Positions 1 through 8,374 are shown, numbered from the stretch's first letter. The stretch is 64,000 bases of DNA from Clostridium sp. (GCF_017888565.1 NZ_JAGHFX010000058.1:1-64000); one strand, 5' to 3'. Notes: a model not told the origin generated them from the letters alone. Numbers and translations: made by a program.

Positions 1-50
1 ATTAATAAGTATATATCATAATAATGAATACAAGGGAGGAATATCTATTT

Positions 51-221
51 ATGGAGTATACTAAAACAACAATATCAAGAAAGAAACTTTATGAGAAAAA
101 TTACACTAGAGATTCAATAGAAATAATTAAAGATACTGATGATGAAGTTTTACATAGTATTAATTATAAATTATTAATAGATATTCTTACCTTGAAGTAT
201 TCAGAAAATAAGAGTACTTAA
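51..221 (+). CDS. small protein of unknown function upstream of recombinase
   Basis: A 56-residue ORF if started at the ATG at 51, which has GGGAGGA (34-40) at good spacing; the in-frame ATG at 24 has no such site. The protein is Lys/Glu-rich with no membrane segment or recognised motif. It ends 15 bases before the serine recombinase start, so the two are probably co-transcribed. Short ORFs in this position often belong to the same mobile element, but no function can be assigned. Because it lies at the window edge, whether more element genes lie upstream is not visible. Confidence 0.55.
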   Translation: MEYTKTTISRKKLYEKNYTRDSIEIIKDTDDEVLHSINYKLLIDILTLKYSENKST

Positions 222-236
222 AGAGGTGATTGGTTT

Positions 237-1826
237 ATGGCGAGAGCCGTGTTTTACGGAAGATTTTCTAGTAATAACCAGAGGGAGGAGTCAATAGATG
301 CACAGTTGCGGGCTGTAGAAGATTTTGCAAGAAAAAATGACCACGAGTTAGTTGGTAATTATGCTGATAAAGCAAAGTCTGGTACTAATAGTAGCAAAAG
401 AAGTGAATTTCTTAGAATGATAAGGGATGCTGAAAAAGGATTATTTGAAGTAGTTATAGTCCATAAATTGGATAGATTCTCTAGAGATAAATATGACAGT
501 GCATTATATAAAAGAAAATTAAAGCAATGTGGAGTTAGATTGATAAGTGTAACAGAACAGTTAGATGATAGTCCTGAAAGTGTAATACTTGAGTCTGTAA
601 TAGAAGGAATGGCAGAATATTATTCTAAGAATTTAGCAAGAGAAACTATGAAAGGTCTTAAAGAAAATGCTTATCAATGTAAACATACAGGAGGGATGCC
701 TCCATTGGGATATGATGTTAATTCAGAAAAGAAATATATTATAAATGAAAGAGAGGCTGAAAGCGTAAGATTAATTTTTGATATGTATACTACAGGTTAT
801 TCTCAAAGTGAAATGGTAAATGAACTTAATGAAAGAGGTTTTAAAACTAAACTAGGAACAATTTTTAGAGCTAATAGTATCCATAGTATTCTAACGAATG
901 AAAAGTATACTGGAGTATATGTATATAATAAGAGTGCAAAGAAAGACGCTTTTGGAAAAAGAAATAGTCATGCATATAAAGATGAAAGTGAAATAATAAG
1001 AATAGAAGGAGGTATGCCACAAATAATCTCAAAGGATACTTTTGAAAAAGCACAAGAAGTATTAAAAGCAAAAAGGAGAGCTCCTGGTACTAATAAAGCA
1101 AAAGAGAATTATTTACTTGCAGGCTTAATTAGATGTGGATGTTGTGGAAGGCATTATCAAGGAAATAGGAGACAAGGTAAGAATAAACCAATGTATGTTT
1201 CTTATAGATGTTCCTATAGAAGATTAACAAGTTCTAAAGTATGTGATAATAAGGAGATAAGAAAGGAATACATAGAAGAGTATGTGTTATCAGAACTTGA
1301 AAGAAGGATATTTAATGATAAAGCAATACCACACTTAGTAGAAGGAATTAATAAGAACCTTCAAAAGAAAAACAAAGTTGAAGAAGAAAAGATGGAAGTA
1401 ATAAACAAAGAGATAAAAGAGATAGACTCTCAAATAAATAATATTGTTACTGCAATAGCAAGTGGATTTATGCAAGAAGAATTCAAAGTAAAGATGGATG
1501 AGCTAAAAAATAGAAAATCAGAACTAGAATTCAAGCTATCAGAGTTAAAATCAGATGAAATAACTCAAGTAGTAACAGAAAGAGATGTTAGAAATTTACT
1601 AAATAACTTTAGTGGTTATGTAATGAGTAGAAATATCCCAGAATGTAAAAAGTTTATCCAAAGCTTCGTAAAAAGCGTAATTATTTATAAGGAACACATT
1701 GAAGTCATATTCAATGTGTCTTTTTCTTTGTTTAAAAATAATCAAGGTATAGAGGTTGTAAGTAAAATTAGAAGATATGCTTTATATGAAAGATATAGTG
1801 GAAGTTTTTATATAAAAGTTAGTTAG
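237..1826 (+). CDS. large serine recombinase
   Basis: A 529-aa site-specific recombinase of the large serine integrase/transposase class. The N-terminal catalytic domain (about 1-145) has YGRFSS with the probable nucleophile Ser11, and HKLDRFSRD (76-84) with the conserved active-site arginines. The central recombinase domain (about 160-260) is followed by a zinc ribbon (about 298-340, CxCC and a second Cys pair) and a long Lys/Glu-rich coiled coil (about 380-450), the usual order for this class. GAGGTGAT at 223-230 supports the ATG at 237. Enzymes of this kind integrate or excise phages, integrative elements or cassettes. Attachment sites were not located. The neighbouring RES and SIR2-ATPase genes are plausible cargo (inference). 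Confidence 0.93.
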   Translation: MARAVFYGRFSSNNQREESIDAQLRAVEDFARKNDHELVGNYADKAKSGTNSSKRSEFLRMIRDAEKGLFEVVIVHKLDRFSRDKYDSALYKRKLKQCGVRLISVTEQLDDSPESVILESVIEGMAEYYSKNLARETMKGLKENAYQCKHTGGMPPLGYDVNSEKKYIINEREAESVRLIFDMYTTGYSQSEMVNELNERGFKTKLGTIFRANSIHSILTNEKYTGVYVYNKSAKKDAFGKRNSHAYKDESEIIRIEGGMPQIISKDTFEKAQEVLKAKRRAPGTNKAKENYLLAGLIRCGCCGRHYQGNRRQGKNKPMYVSYRCSYRRLTSSKVCDNKEIRKEYIEEYVLSELERRIFNDKAIPHLVEGINKNLQKKNKVEEEKMEVINKEIKEIDSQINNIVTAIASGFMQEEFKVKMDELKNRKSELEFKLSELKSDEITQVVTERDVRNLLNNFSGYVMSRNIPECKKFIQSFVKSVIIYKEHIEVIFNVSFSLFKNNQGIEVVSKIRRYALYERYSGSFYIKVS

Positions 1827-1851
1827 GTTAACAATGTAATAAATATTAAAA

Positions 1852-1880
1852 TTTACAATATATAGAGTTAATATTACAAT
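1852..1880 (+). promoter_or_regulatory. predicted sigma-A promoter for the RES gene
   Basis: TTTACA (1852-1857), 17-base spacer, TACAAT (1875-1880). It lies between the recombinase stop and the RES-domain gene, so the latter can be expressed independently of the recombinase. Confidence 0.6.
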
Positions 1881-1925
1881 GAAAGTAGTGTAAAATTATT
1901 ATTAATTTAGAGGTTGGAGAGTTAA

Positions 1926-3128
1926 ATGGTATATTATATTTGTAACGAATGTGTTAAGCATAGGTCACTAAAAAGATTAATAGATGAAAGAGGCATAGAA
2001 AACAAATGCTCTTTTTGTGAAAAAACTAATATGACAATAAATATTTCAGAAGATGCTGACTTTAAATTGTTAATTAAAGCTTTAATTAGATATTATTATT
2101 CAGAAAGTGATTATAATTCTAACGTTGGAGGAGATAGTGTTGAAGAAATATTAAAAGAAGAAAATGAGATATTAAACATTATAATTCCTAAAGCAGTAGA
2201 ATGTGATTATGATGATAAATATAGCAAGATAGTTCCTAATTGTGATGATTATGGCAAGGGAGTATCCCTTTACTATAGGGAAGCATGTGGTGATAGAGGG
2301 TGGTATTTTACACCACTAAAGGATGAGAGAGAAGATATAGAATATATGATGGAATATTATAATCCATATATAATATCTAGGATGATTACTAATAGAATAA
2401 AAGCATATGCGAAGAAGTTAGTTATAAGAACTAATGGTGAAAGGTTATTTTATAGAGCAAGGGTAGGCGTAGATAAGAATATGTATGAAGAGGCAGAGTA
2501 TCCAGAATTAATGAAGAAAAAAGTTTTGCCATACAGAGAAAAACAAATAGGAGCTCCAAATCCGAATATTGCTATGGAGGGAAGATTAAATAGAAAAGGA
2601 ACAGCATTTTTATATTTAGCATTAGATGAAAAAACAGCTATATCAGAGATTAAACCTAATAGAGGGCATTTGGTTTCTATTGCTAATTTTAAAGTTAAAG
2701 CTGGATTAAATATTGCAGATTTTAGGGATATTGATATATATAACTTCTACCATAGTGATGAAGAGATTAAGGATTTTATATTTATAAAGACGCTTGCGGA
2801 AAAAATGTCATTACCTAATCCAGAACAAGTATATTCATTTACACAAGCTGTTACAGATTCGTTGATTGATATAGGTTTCGATGGTATTATTTTTAATAGT
2901 TCATTAACTAGAGGATATAATTTAGTTGTGTTTTCACCTGATAATGCCCAATATGTTAAGGAAACTGCTAAAGCTATTAATATTAAAAAAGTAGAATATA
3001 CTTACGAAGAAGTTGATTCGAGTATAATTACAGATAAATTTTATACATGGGGAAATAATGAAGATAATAGTGGAGGAGCTTTAGGAGAGGAACTTATTGA
3101 AAAAGCAGATAAATATAGTGGATTTTAA
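1926..3128 (+). CDS. RES-domain protein with zinc-binding N-terminus
   Basis: A 400-aa protein. The N-terminus carries two CxxC pairs (C6/C9 and C28/C31), a likely zinc finger, then a mainly helical region (about 45-170) as in HEPN/RES N-terminal modules. The C-terminal half is a RES domain: the RAR motif at 177-179, then the LYLALDEKTAISE stretch (about 230-243) with the conserved Tyr and Glu, and a terminal Asp/Gly-rich part. RES toxins of the ParT/Res family are NAD-degrading or ADP-ribosyltransferase-like enzymes normally neutralised by an Xre-type antitoxin. No Xre-like gene is adjacent here, so this may be a stand-alone sensor-effector, as in larger RES proteins. AGGTTGGAGAG precedes the ATG at 1926. 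Function in defence is inference from domain and neighbourhood. Confidence 0.8.
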   Translation: MVYYICNECVKHRSLKRLIDERGIENKCSFCEKTNMTINISEDADFKLLIKALIRYYYSESDYNSNVGGDSVEEILKEENEILNIIIPKAVECDYDDKYSKIVPNCDDYGKGVSLYYREACGDRGWYFTPLKDEREDIEYMMEYYNPYIISRMITNRIKAYAKKLVIRTNGERLFYRARVGVDKNMYEEAEYPELMKKKVLPYREKQIGAPNPNIAMEGRLNRKGTAFLYLALDEKTAISEIKPNRGHLVSIANFKVKAGLNIADFRDIDIYNFYHSDEEIKDFIFIKTLAEKMSLPNPEQVYSFTQAVTDSLIDIGFDGIIFNSSLTRGYNLVVFSPDNAQYVKETAKAINIKKVEYTYEEVDSSIITDKFYTWGNNEDNSGGALGEELIEKADKYSGF

Positions 3129-3153
3129 AGGTCACGTATCGCCTCCACCATGA

Positions 3154-3195
3154 AACCCTCGACAGTACATATATGTGTTGTCGAGGGTTATTTAT
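3154..3195 (+). terminator. intrinsic terminator after RES gene
   Basis: AACCCTCGACA stem (from 3154) pairs with TTGTCGAGGGTT ending at 3189, followed by a T-rich run. The same stem sequence recurs at 22640-22682. Confidence 0.8.
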
Positions 3196-3213
3196 TTTAG
3201 AATAAAGATAATG

Positions 3214-3240
3214 AACCTTACCATAAATAAGGTTTTTTTA
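3214..3240 (+). terminator. second hairpin, terminator-like
   Basis: AACCTTA (3214-3220) and TAAGGTT (3228-3234) flank a short loop and are followed by a run of T. Confidence 0.65.
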
Positions 3241-3246
3241 TATTAC

Positions 3247-3283
3247 AACCTATGTACTAGTCAGGAGCATAGGTTATTTTTAT
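3247..3283 (+). terminator. third hairpin, terminator-like
   Basis: AACCTATG (3247-3254) and CATAGGTT (3268-3275) form a stem followed by ATTTTTAT. It is the third hairpin within 130 bases, giving strong insulation between the RES gene and the SIR2 unit. Confidence 0.6.
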
Positions 3284-3349
3284 GTGTAAAATACTGTATC
3301 TTTATCTTTTTAAGTTAAAATATTGATTAATGTGGAAAATTTGGAAGTG

Positions 3350-3358
3350 TGTTATAAT
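3350..3358 (+). promoter_or_regulatory. extended -10 promoter candidate
   Basis: TGTTATAAT fits an extended -10 box. No good -35 is visible at normal spacing. It sits 33 bases before the small ORF at 3391 and could drive that ORF and the SIR2-ATPase gene. Confidence 0.45.
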
Positions 3359-3390
3359 TTAATTAAAAGATATAATGTAGGGGGATTTGA

Positions 3391-3666
3391 ATGGGGGAAA
3401 AAATAACAGAAAAAGAAATTACGCAGCAGAGATTTACATGTTTTAACGTAAATTATATCAATAATAGCTATTCATTTTTACATGTAGATATAAGAGATGA
3501 TAATGATTTTTATGAAAACGAGGATATTTGGCTTTCAACACATAGAAAGAAGAACCAATATACTTGGAGAAAGTATGATTATAAGCAGAAAAGTAATCTC
3601 TTTAACCTTGATTCACTGTATAGAAAGATGCCGAAGAAAGCATTTGTCAAAGGAAGCAAGAATTAG
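3391..3666 (+). CDS. hypothetical protein, possibly truncated
   Basis: A 91-aa ORF preceded by AGGGGGA at good spacing. It is rich in Asn, Tyr, Lys and charged residues, with no membrane segment and no family I recognise. It ends before a 213-base stretch with stops in every frame, in which short open pieces remain (for example around 3795-3873). The protein may therefore be the N-terminal part of a decayed longer gene, or an independent small partner of the SIR2-ATPase protein downstream. Only the position, between a terminator array with an extended -10 box and the SIR2 gene, suggests a link. Function unknown. Confidence 0.45.
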   Translation: MGEKITEKEITQQRFTCFNVNYINNSYSFLHVDIRDDNDFYENEDIWLSTHRKKNQYTWRKYDYKQKSNLFNLDSLYRKMPKKAFVKGSKN

Positions 3667-3879
3667 AATATTGATATCAAATATTAGGGGCATATGTATG
3701 AAATTACTATCTAAAAATAAGAAAAAATTATTGAATTAGTTAATACCTAGATTTCAGATAGTGCATAAGATTGTAAAAATGGAAAAAGAATCAAGTTATT
3801 AGTTAAGGTATGAAATTGATAAGAAGACTATCAGTGAAATAAATGTGGTATTGGAATTAGTGAAAAGAGGATGAAAGTT

Positions 3880-6600
3880 ATGTACATAATAGAGGAAAAA
3901 TTAAATGAGATGCAACGGATTTTGAGAAAAACAAATAAGAAGCCTATGTTTTTTATAGGATCTGGTTTATCAAGAAGGTATTTGGAATTACCAAACTGGG
4001 AAGGTCTACTAAATAAACTATCAAATGAGGTAAACTGTAATTTTGATGTTATAAAGAAAGCATGTAATGAGGAAAATGAAAAAATTGCTCAAGAACTTGA
4101 ATATTATTTTTTTAGGCAAGCAGATTCTGAATCAGTAGAAAAAGGAAATCATAGAATGTTTCTCAGAAATTATATTTCTGAATTTATTAAACAATATTCT
4201 GATAAATATAAAGAAAAGTATGATTTTGGAAATGTAGAGGAGTTTAGAGAAAATATAATAAAAAGGTTATATGATATTGTAGAAAAATTTGATAAATATG
4301 ACTCATTCATAATTAGTGAACAAGCAAAACTATATGATGAAATTGCATGTGATATTAGTGGTGCCTCAGATATTCGAAAAAAAATGATTGAAATATTGGA
4401 ATTAAGTAAAACGCATCCTAAAGCGATCATAACGACTAATTATGATACTTTACTAGAAGATTTTATTTTTAAGGGTAGATGTGATGTTCAGATAGGGCAA
4501 GAATGGTTTTTATGTGGAGGAGAAAATACGGAAGAGAATAGGAGTAATCTGTATAAGATTCATGGTTGTATTACTAAACCTGATACTATTGTTATTACTA
4601 AAGAAGATTATGATGGATTCTTCAATAAAAGTAAATATTTATATTCAAAAATATTAACAATGTTTTGGGAATATCCAGTTATTTTTATCGGATATAGTAT
4701 TTCTGATAGAAATATAAAAGATATTTTGACAGTGATGATTGATATTATGACAGAAGAACAAAAAGAGGAATTTGCAAAGCATATATGGATAGTGGATTAT
4801 GTTGTAAGTATTAATGATGAGCGAGTAGAGCAGAAGAAAATTGAATTATTAAATGGAAAAAGTATTAGCATAACATGCTTCTATTTAAATTATTATGATA
4901 GATTTTATAAAGCTATAAATGATGTAGTGCTAAGTCAGAATTTTGGAAAATTGAAATTTAATATTTCTGATAATATTATTGAATTATTGATAAAACCATT
5001 GTATCAATTACAAGACAAGACGCAAGTTGTTGTGAGAGAATTGCTTCAAAATGCATTGGACGCGTGTAAGAATAAAGGGGTTAATTCAGCTATAAGTATA
5101 AAACTAATCAAGGATAGTGAAAGAAATGAGTATTTACAAATTGAAGATAATGGAACAGGAATGGATATTAAAGTTGTAAGGGAATGCTTTCTAACTGTTG
5201 GTAAAACTAGTAAAGATAAAAATGAAAAGGGTTTAGTGGGTAAATATGGTGTTGGAATATTGTCGTTATTTTTGTTAGGAGAAAATGCAGAAGTTTATAC
5301 TAAAGTGGAAAATGGAATACTGCTATCTTTTAGACTTTATATTAAGAATGAAAAAAAGCAGGTCACTTGGATAGATGAAATACCAGATGATATAATGAAA
5401 GTGGACAAACCTTCATTTACAATCGTTAGATTACATCTAAAAGATAATATAATAGATGAGAAAAAGACAATTGAAGATTATATCCAGGAATTGGGGTTAG
5501 AGAATTATCTTACAAAATCTCAAAATTCAATAATAATTGAAGTTGATGGTGAAAAGCAAGAAATAGTGAAACTAGATAAGGATGATTGGTTTATTGAGCC
5601 AGAGGCTGGAATTAAAGTATATAAAGGGGATTGGCTAGAAATTGATTACGATGAATTAAGTGATAGTGATAAAAAATTAAAGCAAATTTTAGACAAACAA
5701 AATACAGTGTTTTATAATGATATGATTTCCAATGTGATATTTGATGTGAAAAATTTTAAACAATTAAGCGGAATTGATATTCCTTTTGTTGCATTAGATA
5801 TATTGAATTCAGAACCATATGAAAATGAGATTGTAACTAGTTTATCTAGAGAAAGCATGAATATTTCAGGAATTACTATGCGGAGTATTGGAAAAGCTAT
5901 TTATGAACTTGAAATAGATGAGATAATAAAAATTTTAAAAAATTATAAAAAGCGAATAAATGAGAATGAAATTGAAATCATTGATATTATTAAGCATTTG
6001 AATGACAAGTGCGGTATTATTAAAAAAAATTGTGATATTTTAATTAGCAATAAAAAAATTAGTTTCTCAAAGCAATACATATGTAACCATATTGAAGTAT
6101 GGGGTGATGAAGAGAATTTTAAGAAAGTCTATGAGAATACATCTTTCCCAATAAAATATTGTCAGTATAGAATGCATAAAACATCGATAGCAGATTTAAT
6201 TATTAATGGTAAAGTAAAGGGAATTTCGACAAAGTATTTGGACGATTATATTTGTAATGCACAGAGTTCATATTATGGATTAAAAAAACAAGCATTGACA
6301 AAGATTTTTGACTTAATAGGAATACCTTATGGTGAGACTACTATTAGCAGTGCGGCTCTATGGGATTTTATAAAAATACATAAAGATGAGATTAAAAGAA
6401 AATATGATCTACAAGCTAAGAATGAGATTCTCTGGTTGGAACCCAATACAGTGTGGGAAAGTATATTGTCAACAAGAAATAGTTATTTGATAATTTTTTC
6501 CGCATTTCAGGTGGACAAATATTTAGATGATTTATTTTCTGAAAATTTACAAAGGAAAATAGAAGAAAACAATCTTAGTGAAATTATCCAAATACTTTAA
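3880..6600 (+). CDS. SIR2-like NADase fused to GHKL (HSP90-type) ATPase
   Basis: A 906-aa protein. The ATG at 3880 is chosen because AGAGG (3866-3870) abuts the ATG at 3871 but lies 9 bases from 3880. Residues about 1-340 form a SIR2-like domain: GSGLS (27-31), TTNYDTLLED (from about 185, with the catalytic-type Asn and Asp) and KIHG with His at 228. From about 365 to 520 there is a Bergerat-fold ATPase: ELLQNALDA (from 387, N box), IEDNGTGMD (about 421-429, G1) and GKYGVGILS (from 454, G2 lid). The remaining 390 residues are unassigned and may sense a trigger. SIR2 domains of this type in anti-phage proteins hydrolyse NAD; coupling to a GHKL ATPase suggests ATP-gated NAD depletion (inference). 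All recognisable key residues are present, so it looks intact. Confidence 0.85.
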   Translation: MYIIEEKLNEMQRILRKTNKKPMFFIGSGLSRRYLELPNWEGLLNKLSNEVNCNFDVIKKACNEENEKIAQELEYYFFRQADSESVEKGNHRMFLRNYISEFIKQYSDKYKEKYDFGNVEEFRENIIKRLYDIVEKFDKYDSFIISEQAKLYDEIACDISGASDIRKKMIEILELSKTHPKAIITTNYDTLLEDFIFKGRCDVQIGQEWFLCGGENTEENRSNLYKIHGCITKPDTIVITKEDYDGFFNKSKYLYSKILTMFWEYPVIFIGYSISDRNIKDILTVMIDIMTEEQKEEFAKHIWIVDYVVSINDERVEQKKIELLNGKSISITCFYLNYYDRFYKAINDVVLSQNFGKLKFNISDNIIELLIKPLYQLQDKTQVVVRELLQNALDACKNKGVNSAISIKLIKDSERNEYLQIEDNGTGMDIKVVRECFLTVGKTSKDKNEKGLVGKYGVGILSLFLLGENAEVYTKVENGILLSFRLYIKNEKKQVTWIDEIPDDIMKVDKPSFTIVRLHLKDNIIDEKKTIEDYIQELGLENYLTKSQNSIIIEVDGEKQEIVKLDKDDWFIEPEAGIKVYKGDWLEIDYDELSDSDKKLKQILDKQNTVFYNDMISNVIFDVKNFKQLSGIDIPFVALDILNSEPYENEIVTSLSRESMNISGITMRSIGKAIYELEIDEIIKILKNYKKRINENEIEIIDIIKHLNDKCGIIKKNCDILISNKKISFSKQYICNHIEVWGDEENFKKVYENTSFPIKYCQYRMHKTSIADLIINGKVKGISTKYLDDYICNAQSSYYGLKKQALTKIFDLIGIPYGETTISSAALWDFIKIHKDEIKRKYDLQAKNEILWLEPNTVWESILSTRNSYLIIFSAFQVDKYLDDLFSENLQRKIEENNLSEIIQIL

Positions 6601-7012
6601 TATAAAGCTCTGTTAAAAGTTCTATTATATAAAGCTGTAGATATTCAGTATAGTATAAACTTGCTCATGCTAGATTTGCTCTATTGAAGTAAATTTTAGC
6701 AATCAGTAGCTACCGACAACCAGAAACACCAGTGCTATTAAAAATCAACAGTATCTTAAAACATAGCCTAATATAAAATTGATTTATCATATAAATGTTC
6801 CAGGGAACTACTAATGGCATTTTACGTACTTTATATCCTCTCGAGCCATATGCTAAAAGTAAACATATCAAGTTCAAATATTTATTTAGTACGCTTTTTA
6901 ATTATTTTTGCCGACATATCGGATATATGTAAATGGTTATAAATGCTAAGATAAGAATGTACAGAGTGACCAATATTTTTATGTATAATACTAGGTAAAA
7001 TTTAACACAGTA
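6601..7012. other. gene-free stretch after SIR2-ATPase gene
   Basis: Stops occur in all frames; I see no clear terminator, RNA or IS end. Base composition is slightly less AT-rich than the flanks. It may contain the right boundary of the recombinase-borne island, but no attachment core could be identified. Confidence 0.4.
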
Positions 7013-7243
7013 TTAATGGTGATGAAGAGAAAGTGGGCCTCTTTGAGCCTCACAAGACCCCCGGGCCAAAAGAAAGTGGGTCGCAAAGCTTCCCACAAGC
7101 ACCCTAGGGGCAATATTAGTCAATGTTGTTGAAGCAATCGATACACAAGGGGATGGGTGTTCATTCTTATGTATTCTTTGTAGCATTACACTACCTTCAC
7201 CATCAATAATTCCAGCAATATAGGCTTTTTCTGTTTCAGTCAT
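7013..7243 (-). pseudogene. LAGLIDADG homing endonuclease fragment
   Basis: A minus-strand ORF starting at 7243 after a good AAAGGTGAT site. Its first residues, TEKAYIAGIIDGEGS, are the first LAGLIDADG helix and its catalytic acidic residue, and similarity continues to about residue 40 (a Ser/Thr-rich strand). After that the reading runs into a GC-rich patch and ends with a His-rich tail that is not endonuclease-like. Intact single-motif enzymes are about 130-180 aa, so this is a 5' fragment. No intron core or host gene is visible. Probably dead. Confidence 0.65.
7030..7112. other. GC-rich anomalous patch
   Basis: About 80 bases much richer in G+C than everything around it, including ACCCCCGGGCC and a small stem GTGGG...CCCAC (7076-7096). 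It also carries a short repeat, AGAAAGTGGG, present twice (near 7027 and 7070). It is joined directly to the endonuclease fragment, suggesting a foreign insert or recombination scar. Confidence 0.5.
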
Positions 7244-7411
7244 AAAATCACCTTTTCTTTAGCTAATATCTTCATAAAGATATTTTGTGACTTTTAGCAA
7301 AAAATATTATATTAATTACAAATTAAATCAAGAACTTCAGTTGAAAGTGAAATAGGCTAAAGATTAAAGATTATTAATAAAGAAATAAATCAATTATAAC
7401 TTAAATAAAAA

Positions 7412-7445
7412 TGTAGTTACCTTATCTAAGAATGCAGTAACTACA
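7412..7445. repeat. inverted repeat, first of two near-identical hairpins
   Basis: TGTAGTTAC (7412-7420) pairs perfectly with GTAACTACA (7437-7445). The same stem recurs at 7483-7516. Confidence 0.65.
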
Positions 7446-7482
7446 AAATTAGTAGGATAATAATCTTATTATAAAAGATAAA

Positions 7483-7527
7483 TGTAGTTACTTTATTTTA
7501 GAATACGGTAACTACATTTTTATTTTT
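7483..7527 (+). terminator. second copy of the hairpin, terminator-like
   Basis: TGTAGTTAC (7483-7491) and GTAACTACA (7508-7516), followed by TTTTTATTTTT. The loop is related to that of the copy at 7412, so the pair looks like a tandem duplication. Confidence 0.6.
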
Positions 7528-7618
7528 ATATTAAAGGTATATGTATTTTAATACTAATCCGTCTAATAATATTAATAAATAAAATATTAATGTTTAAGGA
7601 ATCAATAAGGAAGTAATT

Positions 7619-8332
7619 ATGAGTAAAATAACTAGAAGAGGTTATGTACCTACAGATGAAAAAGAATTTAGAAATGAAAATTTAAATAAGTTATATGAAG
7701 CAGCGGAGGATTTATTGTATCTTTTAAATAGAGGATACAAAATTAAAGGAGCTTCAACTTTTATAGGCAATCATTATCTGTTATCTGAAAGGCAAAGAAT
7801 TGCATTGGTTAGAGGGATATCTAAATATGATGATTTTATAAAAAGAAAGGCTAAGGAAATTACTAATCTTTCAAATATTGAAGAAGTACATATAGATGGA
7901 TTTAATACAATAATAACTTTAGAGGTTGCTTTATCTAATTCTTTAATTATTAAGTCTATGGATGAAACTATAAGGGATTTAGCAGGACTTAGGGGTACTT
8001 ATTCAGTTATAGATAAAACTGAAGTTGCAATTAAGTTAATAGGTTAATTTTTATTAGAATATAAAATTAAAAAAGCTATATTTTATTTAGATAAGCCAGT
8101 TTCTAATTCAGGTAGATTAAAGATGAAGATTTTGGAGATGCTTGAAGGTTTAGAATTTCAAATTGAAGTATGGAATATTGATAATGTGGATAGCGTTTTA
8201 AAATCAAAAGAAAATGTGGTATCTAGTGATGCGATAATTCTTGATAATTGTATTAGTTGGATTAATTTAAATATGTATATTATAAAAGATAAGATAGCAA
8301 ATGACAACTGCATAGATTTTAATAAGTTATAG
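7619..8332 (+). pseudogene. DUF434/DUF5616 protein broken by one in-frame stop
   Basis: The first part (142 codons, from the ATG at 7619 after AAGGAAG) is the DUF434 domain: it has the RGY, ENLNKLYEAAEDLLYLLNRGY-like and LSERQR features of the family. Reading straight on in the same frame past the TAA at 8045-8047 gives LDKPVSNSGRL (about 8090-8122) and the rest of the DUF5616 C-terminal half to the stop at 8330-8332. Family members are about 230-240 aa, matching the 237 codons here. Hence a single nonsense change (for example GAA or CAA to TAA) splits an otherwise complete gene. Its role is unknown in the family. A second, more decayed copy of the 3' end lies at about 16026-16115. Confidence 0.8.
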
Positions 8333-8374
8333 TAGGTTTGCCGACTACAACTATAATACAAGGAGGTGTCCAAT

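Noticed and set aside
3497-3739. 80-codon open frame overlapping the small ORF at 3391
   Set aside because: No ribosome site and poorer composition than the overlapping frame; probably a shadow, though part of its end may be decayed coding sequence.
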